Part shown: positions 5,845 through 12,154 of the stretch, piece by piece
How positions within the stretch are numbered: the first letter of the stretch is position 1
How the letters are laid out: each line of letters starts with the position of its first letter
DNA from: Holophaga sp.
GTDB taxonomy: Bacteria; Acidobacteriota; Holophagae; Holophagales; Holophagaceae
DNA length: 12,154 nucleotides
Assembly: GCA_031292735.1 (NCBI GenBank)
Contig: JARLGP010000233.1
Span: forward strand, 1 to 12,154
Reading direction: 5' to 3'
The notes under the pieces: generated by a model
What the model was told of the DNA's origin: nothing
Database searches by the model: none
The model's input: only the letters and a program-made list of their open reading frames with translations
Translations under genes and position numbers: made by a program

Positions 5845-6423
5845 CTAGAACTTTTCCGCCACGGGCTCGAAGTAGGCCTGGGGGTGCATGCACACCGGGC
5901 AGACCTTGGGGGCGGTGGTGCCCTCGTGGATGTGGCCGCAGTTCCGGCAGCGCCAGTAGATCTTCTCGCCGCGCTGGAAGACGGTGCCGTTCACCACATG
6001 GTCGTGCAGGCGGCGGAAGCGGGCCTCATGCTCCTTTTCCACCTTGGCCACCAGCTCGAAGGTGCGGGCGATCTCGGTGAAGCCTTCTTTCCTGGCGATG
6101 CGGGCGAATTCCGGGTAGAGCTCGGTCCACTCCTCGTTCTCGCCCTGGTAGGCCGCCAGCAGCTGGGCGGCGGTGTCGCCGGCCACGGCCGGGTAGGAGG
6201 CGGTGATCTCGATGGCGCCAGGGGTGAGGGAGGCCAGGTGGCTGAAGAACAGCTTGGCGTGCTCCTTCTCGTTCTCGGCGGTTTCAAGGAAGATGGCCGC
6301 CACGTGTTCCAGGCCCTCTTTGCGGGCCACCGAAGCTGCGAAGGTGTACCGGTTCCGCGCCTGGCTTTCGCCCGCGAACGCCTTGAGCAGGTTCTTCGCG
6401 GTTTGAGAGTCCTTTAATTCCAT
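5845..6423 (-). CDS. rbr: Rubrerythrin
   Basis: A 192-residue non-haem iron peroxidase that reduces hydrogen peroxide in anaerobes and facultative bacteria. The N-terminal ferritin-like four-helix domain (about 1-145) carries the diiron ligand motifs AGESQARNRY (E19), ETAENEKEH (E52, H55), GENEEWTELYP (E95, E98) and EKEHEARF (E129, H132). The C-terminal rubredoxin-like domain has CRNCG (159-163) and CPVC (175-178) for a Fe(Cys)4 centre. Length and domain order match classical rubrerythrin (191 residues in Desulfovibrio vulgaris). The frame is open 20 codons further up, but the ATG at 6421-6423 follows a GGAGG site and begins at the conserved N-terminus. It stands alone, convergent with glpP. 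A 19-bp palindrome 22 nt before the start suggests control by a Fur/PerR-type repressor. Confidence 0.96.
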   Translation of the reverse strand: MELKDSQTAKNLLKAFAGESQARNRYTFAASVARKEGLEHVAAIFLETAENEKEHAKLFFSHLASLTPGAIEITASYPAVAGDTAAQLLAAYQGENEEWTELYPEFARIARKEGFTEIARTFELVAKVEKEHEARFRRLHDHVVNGTVFQRGEKIYWRCRNCGHIHEGTTAPKVCPVCMHPQAYFEPVAEKF

Positions 6424-6445
6424 GGAAACCTCCGGAATGTATCCC

Positions 6446-6464
6446 GTTGCGAACGATTCGCAAC
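6446..6464. promoter_or_regulatory. 19-bp palindrome upstream of rubrerythrin, candidate Fur/PerR-family operator
   Basis: GTTGCGAA-CGA-TTCGCAAC has perfect 8-bp arms. Centred on one base it reads TGCGAAC-G-ATTCGCA, close to the 7-1-7 symmetry of Fur-family boxes and to alphaproteobacterial-type TGCnAATnATTnGCA variants. It lies 22 nt upstream of the rubrerythrin ATG on the 5' side, where a repressor would block transcription. A weak promoter (TTGAAC at 6523-6528, TAAAGA at 6501-6506, 16-bp spacer on the minus strand) may lie upstream. It could instead form an mRNA hairpin. Confidence 0.5.
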
Positions 6465-6552
6465 TAACGAAAAGAATGACCACTTATCTTTAGGATACAC
6501 TCTTTATGGGCCTTCGGCGCGGGTTCAATCCGGCACCCCCGATCCCGTTCCT

Positions 6553-6586
6553 GGATACAAGAAAGCCCCTGAACGATCAGGGGCTT
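6553..6586 (-). terminator. Intrinsic terminator of the tRNA-Arg gene
   Basis: On the minus strand AAGCCCCTGA (6577-6586) pairs perfectly with TCAGGGGCTT (6563-6572) around a 4-nt loop, starting four bases after the tRNA CCA end. TTTCTTG follows. It is a compact 10-bp stem typical of a tRNA terminator. Confidence 0.8.
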
Positions 6587-6589
6587 AAG

Positions 6590-6666
6590 TGGTGGTCCCG
6601 ACACGATTCGAACGTGCGACCCTCAGATTCGTAGTCTGATGCTCTATCCAGCTGAGCTACGGGACC
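6590..6666 (-). tRNA. tRNA-Arg (anticodon ACG)
   Basis: The 77-nt cloverleaf folds fully: acceptor GGTCCCG/CGGGACC, D-arm GCTC/GAGC, anticodon arm TCAGA/TCTGA with loop CTACGAA (anticodon ACG, read as ICG after deamination, decoding CGU/CGC/CGA), a 5-nt variable loop, and a T-arm with TTCGAAT. The discriminator base is A and the CCA end is encoded (6590-6592). It is a stand-alone gene with its own promoter and terminator. Confidence 0.97.
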
Positions 6667-6679
6667 GTGCTGGTGCTCC

Positions 6680-6708
6680 AGTCTATCCCCGCCGAGCCGG
6701 GTTGTCCA
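6680..6708 (-). promoter_or_regulatory. Promoter of tRNA-Arg
   Basis: Minus-strand TGGACA (6703-6708; five of six consensus bases) and TAGACT (6680-6685; four of six) are 17 bp apart. The predicted start near 6673 leaves a leader of only about seven bases before the tRNA, the usual layout for a tRNA gene. Confidence 0.7.
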
Positions 6709-6743
6709 TGCCCTTTTGCCCGGGGCGACGGGCTGCCGCCGAG

Positions 6744-6772
6744 GCCCGGGCCTGCAGGGCTCTGGCCCGGGC
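6744..6772. repeat. GC-rich inverted repeat in the intergenic region
   Basis: GCCCGGGCC (6744-6752) and GGCCCGGGC (6764-6772) are perfect 9-bp arms around an 11-nt loop; each arm is itself nearly palindromic. About 10 nt to the right is CTGGAATGACG, which resembles the end of the common GTCATTCC-type interspersed intergenic repeats of bacteria. The structure may be part of such an element; no second copy is in this window. Confidence 0.3.
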
Positions 6773-7262
6773 ACCCGCTGGAATGACGAAAAACGGTCGA
6801 TATTTTCTGTGCATATATATGAATAGCCAAGGTGAAACCCCGGCCCGGCCCCGGTCGCGAAGCGGAGGCGCGGGTCCCGCCGGCATGGCCCAAAGCGGTT
6901 CGGACCGCGCCCCTGGACCCGGGGGCAAGGAACCGGCGCTGGGCCTTGGCAAATCCTGGTTGATGGTATTCAATACTGGGGAGTAGACTTGGCTACAATA
7001 AACTCTGATCGAAGTAAGTGCTTTGGTCATTCTCAAGCCTCGTTCTTCCATACCCAATACCTGTTGGCCAAACCGTTACTGCCCGCCCCCTGGTGGACTT
7101 GTGGCGATTTGAGGAAATTCGCGATCAGCTCCGCCCCCACGGGAGCACCAAGTAAGGCACACTGAAGGCTCCCCGTCAGATCCAACCCATATCGGAGAAC
7201 CGAAGCCACCTTGAATTTGCCCCCATGGAAGTCGAAAGCAAAAAAGCTGCAAAGGAAGTTCA
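6773..7262. other. Intergenic region upstream of the pentapeptide gene, no convincing gene
   Basis: No well-supported gene is visible. An AT-rich block (CATATATATG, 6812-6821) stands out in GC-rich DNA. TACAAT at 6994-6999 is a possible plus-strand -10 for the pentapeptide gene, but its -35 is poor. From about 6990 to 7262 GC drops well below the surroundings. A minus-strand frame (from a GTG at 7276-7278 down to 7033, 81 codons) reads in a protein-like way (FDFHGGKFKVASVLRYGLDL) but has no clear ribosome site and overlaps the start of the next gene. It may be a decayed gene or a noncoding element. Confidence 0.35.
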
Positions 7263-9605
7263 ATGAGCGAACTGACACGTAAGGAAGTGGTCTTTATCCT
7301 CAAGTCGGGGAAGAGCTTCCAGCGTACCGATCTCAGTGGCCTCGATTTGAGGGGGTTCGATCTTTCCGGGGCCAACTTGGCTGAGGCCAACCTTGCGGGC
7401 ACGGTGCTCAACCAGGCCGTGCTGCGCGGGGCCGATCTCACCGGTGCCGACCTGCGCCTTGCCAATCTGGACGAGGCTGATCTTGAAGGGGCCAACCTTA
7501 GCCGTGCCAAACTTAAGGGGGCAAACCTCAGCGGCGCCAATCTGAGCGGCGTCAACCTCAGCGGCTTCGACATCCAGCAGTACGACCAGGCCACCATGCC
7601 CATCCTGCGGGGCACCCGGCTCACCGGCGCCATCCTCGCCGGAATCAACTTCAGCGGCGTGGATCTCAGCGGCAAGGACCTGCGCAACGCCAACCTGAGC
7701 GGTTCCGACCTGCGCCAGACCATCCTGGTGGGGGCCAACCTGCAGGGCGCCGACCTGAGCAAGGCCAGCCTGCTGGGGGCCTCCCTCAACGGCGCCAACC
7801 TCATGGCCGCCAACCTCACCTTCGCGGTCCTGGGCGGGGCCGCCCTGGTCCACGCCAACCTGGCCGACGCCGACCTCACCGACGCCGATCTGCACTGGGC
7901 CAACCTCGGCGAGGCCAACCTGGAGCATGCCAACCTCAGCCGGGCGAACCTGAGGGGGGCCAACCTGGGCGGGGCCAACCTGAGCGGCGCCAACCTGCGC
8001 TACCTGGACATCCTGCAGTACGACAAGAACGACATCCCTGATCTCACCGGGGCCAACATGAGCGGGGCCAACCTCAGCGGCACCAACCTGCGCGGGCTGA
8101 ACCTGAACCAGAGCTACCTGAGCGGCGCCAACCTGTGCGGCGTGGTGCTGCGCCACGCCAGCCTGGAGGGCTCCATCCTCAACGAGGCCGACATGAGCTC
8201 GGCCGACCTGAGCGGGGCCAACCTCAGCGGGGCCCAGCTGGGCCGGGCCAACCTCAGCTCGGCGCTGCTGGCCGGGGCGGTGCTCATCGGCGCCGACCTG
8301 CACGGGGCCGACCTGACCGGCGCGGACCTGCGCGAGATCAGCTTCGTGGGCGCCAACCTCACCGGGGCGAACCTCACCGGGGCCAGCCTCAGCGGCGCCA
8401 TGCTGGAAGGTTCCGTCCTTTCCGAGACCGTCCTGGTGGGCGCCAAGCTCATGCGCGTGAACCTGGCCGAGCGGGACCTGAGCCGGGCCGATCTCAGCGA
8501 GTGCGACCTGAGTTCCGCCAACCTGGAGGGGGCCAACCTCTCCGGCGCGGTGCTGGTGGGCGCCAACCTGGAAGACACCCAGCTGGGCGGCGCCAACCTC
8601 AGCGGCGCCGATCTGCACGGGGACGACCTGCGCTCCTCCAACCTCTGCGGCGCCGACCTCAGCATGGCCAACGTGAGCGGCGCCGATCTCCAGGGCGTGA
8701 TCCTCAGCGCCAACCTGAACGGCACCAATCTGAGCGGGGCCAACCTGCGGGGGGCCGACCTGGACCGGGCCGTGCTCACCTCCGCCAACTTCAGCGGCGT
8801 GGACCTGAGCGGCTTCGACCTTCAGGCCGCCGACCTCACCAGCGCCATCCTGGACGGCGCCAAGCTCACCGGGGTGAACCTGCACGGGGCCATCCTGCGC
8901 TCCTGCCACGCCATCGGCGCCAACCTGAGCGGGGCCGACCTGAGCGAGTCCGACCTGGCCATGGCCGATTTCTGCGGCGCCAACCTGTTCGGCGTCAACT
9001 TCGAGAAGGCCAACCTGGAAGGCACCAAGCTCGCCTCCCTGCCCACCGAGTCCTGGGGCGAGTACCGCACCAACCTGAGCAACGCCAACCTGAGTGGGGC
9101 GAACCTCACCGGCGCCGATCTCTACCAGGCCAACCTCAACGAGGCCAATCTCCACAACGCCAATCTTTCCAACGCGAGCATGATCTGGGCGGATCTGCGC
9201 GGGGTGGACCTGCGCGAGACCGCCCTGCGCGGCACCAACCTCAAGGGCGCGAACCTGGACGGAGCCAACCTTTGCGGTGCCGACCTGCGCGAGACGGTGC
9301 TGCGCGACGCCTACCTGGACGGCGCCAACCTGAGCAGCGCCAACCTGAGCGGGACCAACCTCACCAATGCCGACCTGCGCGACACCAACCTGATCGACGC
9401 CTCCATGGACGGGGCCAACCTCAGCGGGGCCAACCTCAGCGGGGCCAATCTGGTCTGGACCAACCTCAGCGGGGCCAACCTGGTGCGGGCCAACCTCACC
9501 CGCGCCAAGCTCAGCGGCGCCCACCTGGGCGGCGCCGATCTGCGCGAAGCGGATCTTACCGACACCAACCTGGACGGGGCGAACCTGAGCGGGGCGAAGC
9601 GGTAG
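7263..9605 (+). CDS. Very long pentapeptide-repeat protein
   Basis: A 780-residue protein made almost wholly of A(D/N)LSG-type pentapeptides, which fold as a right-handed quadrilateral beta-helix (Rfr fold). A short N-terminal cap, SELTRKEVVFILKSGKSFQRT, leads straight into SGLDLRGFDLSGANL. The helix is interrupted at three places: SGFDIQQYDQATMPIL (101-115), LDILQYDKNDIPDL (248-261) and LASLPTESWGEYRTN (590-604). The first two inserts are clear homologues (D-I-x-Q-Y-D-x4-P-x-L) spaced 146 residues, suggesting internal module duplication. No signal peptide or membrane segment is seen, so it is probably cytosolic. The ATG at 7263 follows an AAAGGAAG site, and the gene ends with tandem TAG TAA stops. 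It is convergent with bactofilin and belongs to no visible operon. Shorter members (MfpA, Qnr) mimic DNA and protect gyrase, but most long ones have no known role, and none is proposed here. Confidence 0.95.
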   Translation: MSELTRKEVVFILKSGKSFQRTDLSGLDLRGFDLSGANLAEANLAGTVLNQAVLRGADLTGADLRLANLDEADLEGANLSRAKLKGANLSGANLSGVNLSGFDIQQYDQATMPILRGTRLTGAILAGINFSGVDLSGKDLRNANLSGSDLRQTILVGANLQGADLSKASLLGASLNGANLMAANLTFAVLGGAALVHANLADADLTDADLHWANLGEANLEHANLSRANLRGANLGGANLSGANLRYLDILQYDKNDIPDLTGANMSGANLSGTNLRGLNLNQSYLSGANLCGVVLRHASLEGSILNEADMSSADLSGANLSGAQLGRANLSSALLAGAVLIGADLHGADLTGADLREISFVGANLTGANLTGASLSGAMLEGSVLSETVLVGAKLMRVNLAERDLSRADLSECDLSSANLEGANLSGAVLVGANLEDTQLGGANLSGADLHGDDLRSSNLCGADLSMANVSGADLQGVILSANLNGTNLSGANLRGADLDRAVLTSANFSGVDLSGFDLQAADLTSAILDGAKLTGVNLHGAILRSCHAIGANLSGADLSESDLAMADFCGANLFGVNFEKANLEGTKLASLPTESWGEYRTNLSNANLSGANLTGADLYQANLNEANLHNANLSNASMIWADLRGVDLRETALRGTNLKGANLDGANLCGADLRETVLRDAYLDGANLSSANLSGTNLTNADLRDTNLIDASMDGANLSGANLSGANLVWTNLSGANLVRANLTRAKLSGAHLGGADLREADLTDTNLDGANLSGAKR

Positions 9606-9634
9606 TAAGCCAGCTCGAGGCCTTGAATGGAATG

Positions 9635-9669
9635 GCGCCCCTGCCGACGTTGACCGTTCGCAGGGGCGC
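9635..9669. terminator. Hairpin between convergent pentapeptide and bactofilin genes
   Basis: GCGCCCCTGC (9635-9644) and GCAGGGGCGC (9660-9669) are perfect 10-bp arms around a 15-nt loop. It lies in the 76-bp gap between the two convergent stop codons. No strong T-run follows on either strand; a shared bidirectional terminator is the likely role. Confidence 0.55.
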
Positions 9670-9681
9670 AGGGATGGAAGT

Positions 9682-10293
9682 CTAGAGCTTGGTCTTGGAG
9701 TAGGCGTGCTCGCCGGCGGGGGGCAGGGAAGGCACTCCGTTGGCCATGTTGAAGACGTGGCGGTCGGCGGCGGCGTCCTCGGAACGGGAATTGCTGAACG
9801 CCGCGGCGCCCATGGCGGAAAGCGGCACGGACGGCGGGGTGGGGAAGGGCACGAAGGGGCTGTCCTTCTCCTTGTCCCGGTCCCGTTCCTTTTCCTTGTC
9901 CTTTTCCTTCTCTTTATCTTCGGTTTTTTCCAGCTTCTCCATGCCCCGGCGGGTGCAGTTGCCCTGCAGGGTGCCGCCCTCGTCCACCACCAGCGAACCC
10001 ACCTCCACTTCGCCTTCGACGTAGCCGGTGCCATGGATTTCCAGGCACTCCTGGATCTTGAACACGCCCAGGACCCGGCCGGTGACGATCAGGTGCTTGG
10101 CTTCGATGGTCCCCTTCACCTCTCCGCTGGGGGCGATGGTCACCTCGCCCTCGCTCTGGATGATCCCGTCCACGTTGCCCTCGATGCGCAGGCTGTTCTG
10201 GCCGGCGTGGATCTCGCCCTTCCATAGGGTTCCCTTGCCGAGCAGCGTATGAACGGCCTGGGCCTGATCGGGGCGTTTTTTGCTGCTGAACAT
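9682..10293 (-). CDS. Bactofilin with a charged C-terminal tail
   Basis: A 203-residue bactofilin (DUF583 family), a polymer-forming cytoskeletal protein that scaffolds cell-wall enzymes at the inner face of the membrane. The beta-helix core spans about 16-113, with glycine-rich rungs such as LRIEGNVDGIIQSEGEVTIAPSGEVKG (split across 35-61) and GTGYVEGEVEVGSLVVDEGG. After it comes a low-complexity Lys/Glu/Asp/Arg stretch (119-144, KEKEKDKEKERDRDKEKD), then a Pro/Ser/Ala-rich tail. The frame is open 89 codons upstream, inside the M23 gene, but the real start is the ATG at 10291-10293 with an AGGAG site. It starts 14 nt after the M23 stop, so the two are co-transcribed. Bactofilin and M23 pairs are known from Helicobacter (CcmA/Csd) and other bacteria, supporting a shape or wall-remodelling role. 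Confidence 0.93.
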   Translation of the reverse strand: MFSSKKRPDQAQAVHTLLGKGTLWKGEIHAGQNSLRIEGNVDGIIQSEGEVTIAPSGEVKGTIEAKHLIVTGRVLGVFKIQECLEIHGTGYVEGEVEVGSLVVDEGGTLQGNCTRRGMEKLEKTEDKEKEKDKEKERDRDKEKDSPFVPFPTPPSVPLSAMGAAAFSNSRSEDAAADRHVFNMANGVPSLPPAGEHAYSKTKL

Positions 10294-10307
10294 GGGGGAC
10301 TCCTGCT

Positions 10308-11255
10308 TCAACGTAGGGAAGACAACCATTCTCGCTGTAGACGCATGTAGGGCATCGGGTTCACCGGCCGGCCATTCAGGCGCACTTCGTAGTGCAAATG
10401 GACGCCGGTGGCGTTGCCTGTGCGGCCCATGTCTCCCAGGATATCCCCTCGGCTCACCTTCTGTCCTGTTTTGACGCGAACCCGGGCCATGTGCCCGTAC
10501 AGGGTTTCCACCGTGGGGCTGTGGCTGACCACCACGCCATTGCCGTAGCGATCCATCCATCCGGCCTGCACCACCTCGCCATCCGCGGTGGCCTGGATGG
10601 GGGTGTTCTCGGCGTTGCAGATGTCGATGCCGGAATGGAACCCCAGCAGCCCGTCGTCCGTCTCGTTGCGCCTGGCGAACGGGCTCAGGCGGAGGCCGAA
10701 CGGCGAACTCAGGTAGCCGGCCGTGGGCGGGATGGAAGGCGTGTGGTTCCAGCGCTCGATGATGGGCTCCATCCGCACCTTCATGAGCTTGGCCATGGAG
10801 CTGGTCCGCTCCAGATCCTCCCGCAGCATGCTCAGCTTCTTGGGGGTGGCGGTGTTCTTGTCATCCACCGGCGGCAGCGGCTTGATCGCCGGGTCGGGAT
10901 TCTTCATGTTCAACACTCTTAGCAGGTTGGCCATCTGCTGGCGCAGTTTCTGCACCTCGCCGTCGAGGGTCTGGGCCTGGTCCAGGGTTTCCCGCAACTG
11001 CCGCTGCTGGGTGTAGGTTTCCCGCTGGAGCTGGGTGAAGCTCATGATCTTCTTGGTGGCCCAGAAACCGTAGGCGGAGCCGATCATGGCCACCGCCCAG
11101 ATGCCCGCGATGGATCCGGCCACCCAAAGGACGGTCCGGCGGGCGATGGACCAGCGGAAGGTGCGGCGGGAAAAAACCATCATGACGGTAAAAAACCGTT
11201 CCGAATCGGGACGGCTCAAACGCAGGCCACGCCGGGCTAGAGGCTTTCTTGCCAT
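10308..11255 (-). CDS. Membrane-anchored M23 family metallopeptidase (peptidoglycan endopeptidase)
   Basis: A 315-residue LytM/M23-type endopeptidase cutting peptide cross-links in peptidoglycan. A basic N-terminus (1-40) is followed by one membrane helix (about 41-66), a coiled-coil-prone region rich in Gln/Leu/Glu (about 75-115), a linker, and the M23 domain (about 180-300). Catalytic motifs are complete: HSGID (zinc ligands H207, D211), LYGHM (H255) and GVHLHYEV (H286; zinc ligand H288). The topology is inside-out, with the catalytic domain in the periplasm or outer zone. The ATG at 11253-11255 follows a moderate AGGG site; an internal MM at 25-26 is an alternative. It sits 57 nt after the UbiA-type gene and 14 nt before bactofilin. 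It is likely an active enzyme rather than a degenerate EnvC/NlpD-type activator, because all zinc ligands are present. Confidence 0.95.
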   Translation of the reverse strand: MARKPLARRGLRLSRPDSERFFTVMMVFSRRTFRWSIARRTVLWVAGSIAGIWAVAMIGSAYGFWATKKIMSFTQLQRETYTQQRQLRETLDQAQTLDGEVQKLRQQMANLLRVLNMKNPDPAIKPLPPVDDKNTATPKKLSMLREDLERTSSMAKLMKVRMEPIIERWNHTPSIPPTAGYLSSPFGLRLSPFARRNETDDGLLGFHSGIDICNAENTPIQATADGEVVQAGWMDRYGNGVVVSHSPTVETLYGHMARVRVKTGQKVSRGDILGDMGRTGNATGVHLHYEVRLNGRPVNPMPYMRLQREWLSSLR

Positions 11256-11312
11256 AGAATTCTTACCCTACGTTGGATGCCGTCCGGTGTCCATGGCATT
11301 TTCAACATCGGG

Positions 11313-12154
11313 TCACGGAGCCAGCCGCGCCACCACCCACTCCGCCAGGTACCCCGTGAAGAAGATGAGGCCCACCAGACTGTTGAGGGTAAAGAAGGCG
11401 TGATCGATGCGGTCCAGCCGTCCGCCCCGCACCATCCACTGCTCCCGGGCCAGGATTCCGGCCACCGCGATCCAGGCCAGCCAGGGGAACAGGTGGGCTT
11501 CCAGCTTGAGGTTGAACATGGCCCAGGCGGCCAGGGCCGCCAGGTGCATGGCCCGGGACACCCACAGGGCCGCCGGCACGCCCAGGCGAGAAGGGACCGA
11601 GTGCAGCCCGCGCTCGCGGTCGAAGTCCAGGTCCTGGAGGGCGTAGAGGATGTCGAACCCGGCGGTCCAGGTGAGCACGCCCGCGGCCAGGAACCAGGCG
11701 GGGGGGTCCAGTCGGCCGTTCACGGCGATCCAGGCGCCCAGCGGGGCCCCTGCCAGGGACAGGCCCAGCACCACGTGGCTCAGCACCGTGAAACGCTTGC
11801 AGAAGGAATAGCCCAGGATGACCAGCAGGGCCAGGGGCACCAGCTTCCAGGGGAGTGGCCCCAGCCTGCCGGCCGCGAAGGCAAACAGCACGATGGCCAG
11901 GCCCAGGAGCGCCATGGCGCCGCCACGGCCCACCCGTCCGGCCGGCAACGCGCGTTCCGCCGTCCGGGGATTGGCGCCGTCCAGGTCCTGGTCGGCGATG
12001 CGGTTGAAGGTCATGGCGGCGGTGCGGGCCCCCACCATGGCCACCAGGATCCACCAGACCTTGTCCAGGGGCGGCAGGCCCCGCACCGTGGCCAGGGCCC
12101 CCAGCAGGGCGAAGGGCAGGGCGAACACGGTGTGTTCGAACTTGATCATGTCCA
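11313..12154 (-). CDS. UbiA-family prenyltransferase (4-hydroxybenzoate/MqnP-like), 5' end beyond window
   Basis: An integral-membrane aromatic prenyltransferase, with at least 278 residues visible (reading from the ATG at 12147-12149) and roughly eight membrane helices. Both Mg-prenyl-diphosphate motifs are intact: NRIADQDLDGANPRT (49-63; N49, D53, D57) and DILYALQDLDFDRERG (166-181; D173, D177). The start MIKFEHTVFALPFA matches the conserved first helix of UbiA proteins, which normally have residues before it. The frame is open to the window edge with no ribosome site visible, so I treat it as truncated at the 5' end. The closest class by motif is the putative 4-hydroxybenzoate polyprenyltransferase group that includes MqnP of the futalosine menaquinone pathway. 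A quinone role fits GlpD, which reduces quinone, but the substrate is not proven. It heads the UbiA, M23 and bactofilin set. Confidence 0.9.
   Translation of the reverse strand, partial: DMIKFEHTVFALPFALLGALATVRGLPPLDKVWWILVAMVGARTAAMTFNRIADQDLDGANPRTAERALPAGRVGRGGAMALLGLAIVLFAFAAGRLGPLPWKLVPLALLVILGYSFCKRFTVLSHVVLGLSLAGAPLGAWIAVNGRLDPPAWFLAAGVLTWTAGFDILYALQDLDFDRERGLHSVPSRLGVPAALWVSRAMHLAALAAWAMFNLKLEAHLFPWLAWIAVAGILAREQWMVRGGRLDRIDHAFFTLNSLVGLIFFTGYLAEWVVARLAP

Noticed and set aside
6577..6774. 65-codon minus-strand open frame
   Set aside because: It runs through the tRNA-Arg gene and its promoter; the tRNA fully explains the sequence.
7263..9605. DNA-level tandem repeats that could be read as a satellite or CRISPR-like array
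   Set aside because: The 15-bp periodicity is the coding of pentapeptides. There are no identical repeat/unique spacer units as in CRISPR and no cas genes.
7260..10034. 924-codon minus-strand open frame reading xVGxA-type repeats across the pentapeptide gene
   Set aside because: The antisense of a regular pentapeptide repeat is itself a regular repeat without stops. The frame has no ribosome site and overlaps bactofilin out of frame; the plus-strand gene has a proper start, cap and fold signature.
10294..10560. 89-codon N-terminal extension of bactofilin
   Set aside because: It lies antisense-free but out of frame inside the M23 gene; the internal ATG with AGGAG begins the bactofilin domain at the usual distance.

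Overview
The window comes from a high-GC bacterium, most likely a diderm: it has a bactofilin, a membrane-anchored M23 endopeptidase and GC-biased codon use. The mix of rubrerythrin, a UbiA/MqnP-type prenyltransferase and a very long pentapeptide-repeat protein would fit an anaerobic or facultative lineage such as Acidobacteriota (Holophagae), but nothing in the sequence fixes the taxon.

Left part (1-5712): a minus-strand four-gene operon reads glpD (glycerol-3-phosphate dehydrogenase), a GpdQ-like glycerophosphodiesterase, an MHS-family MFS transporter, then a HAD-IIA phosphatase, ending in a hairpin at the HAD stop codon. Divergent from it is glpP, the glycerol-3-phosphate-responsive antiterminator. 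The glpD leader carries a textbook intrinsic terminator (15-bp perfect stem plus six U) about 140 nt before the glpD start. Regulator and RNA target therefore look complete: GlpP plus glycerol-3-phosphate should allow read-through into an operon that takes up and hydrolyses glycerophosphodiesters and oxidises or dephosphorylates the released glycerol-3-phosphate.

Middle (5713-7262): glpP and rubrerythrin converge on two strong hairpins. One of them is a sequence relative of the hairpin at the end of the HAD gene, which suggests a repeated palindromic element. Rubrerythrin has a 19-bp Fur/PerR-like palindrome in its 5' region. Next is a minus-strand tRNA-Arg(ACG) with its own promoter and terminator, then about 550 bp without a convincing gene, part of it unusually low in GC.

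Right part (7263-12154): a 780-residue pentapeptide-repeat protein (plus strand) converges on a minus-strand envelope cluster of a UbiA-family prenyltransferase (cut by the window edge), an M23 endopeptidase and a bactofilin. The last two form a likely cell-shape or peptidoglycan-remodelling pair.
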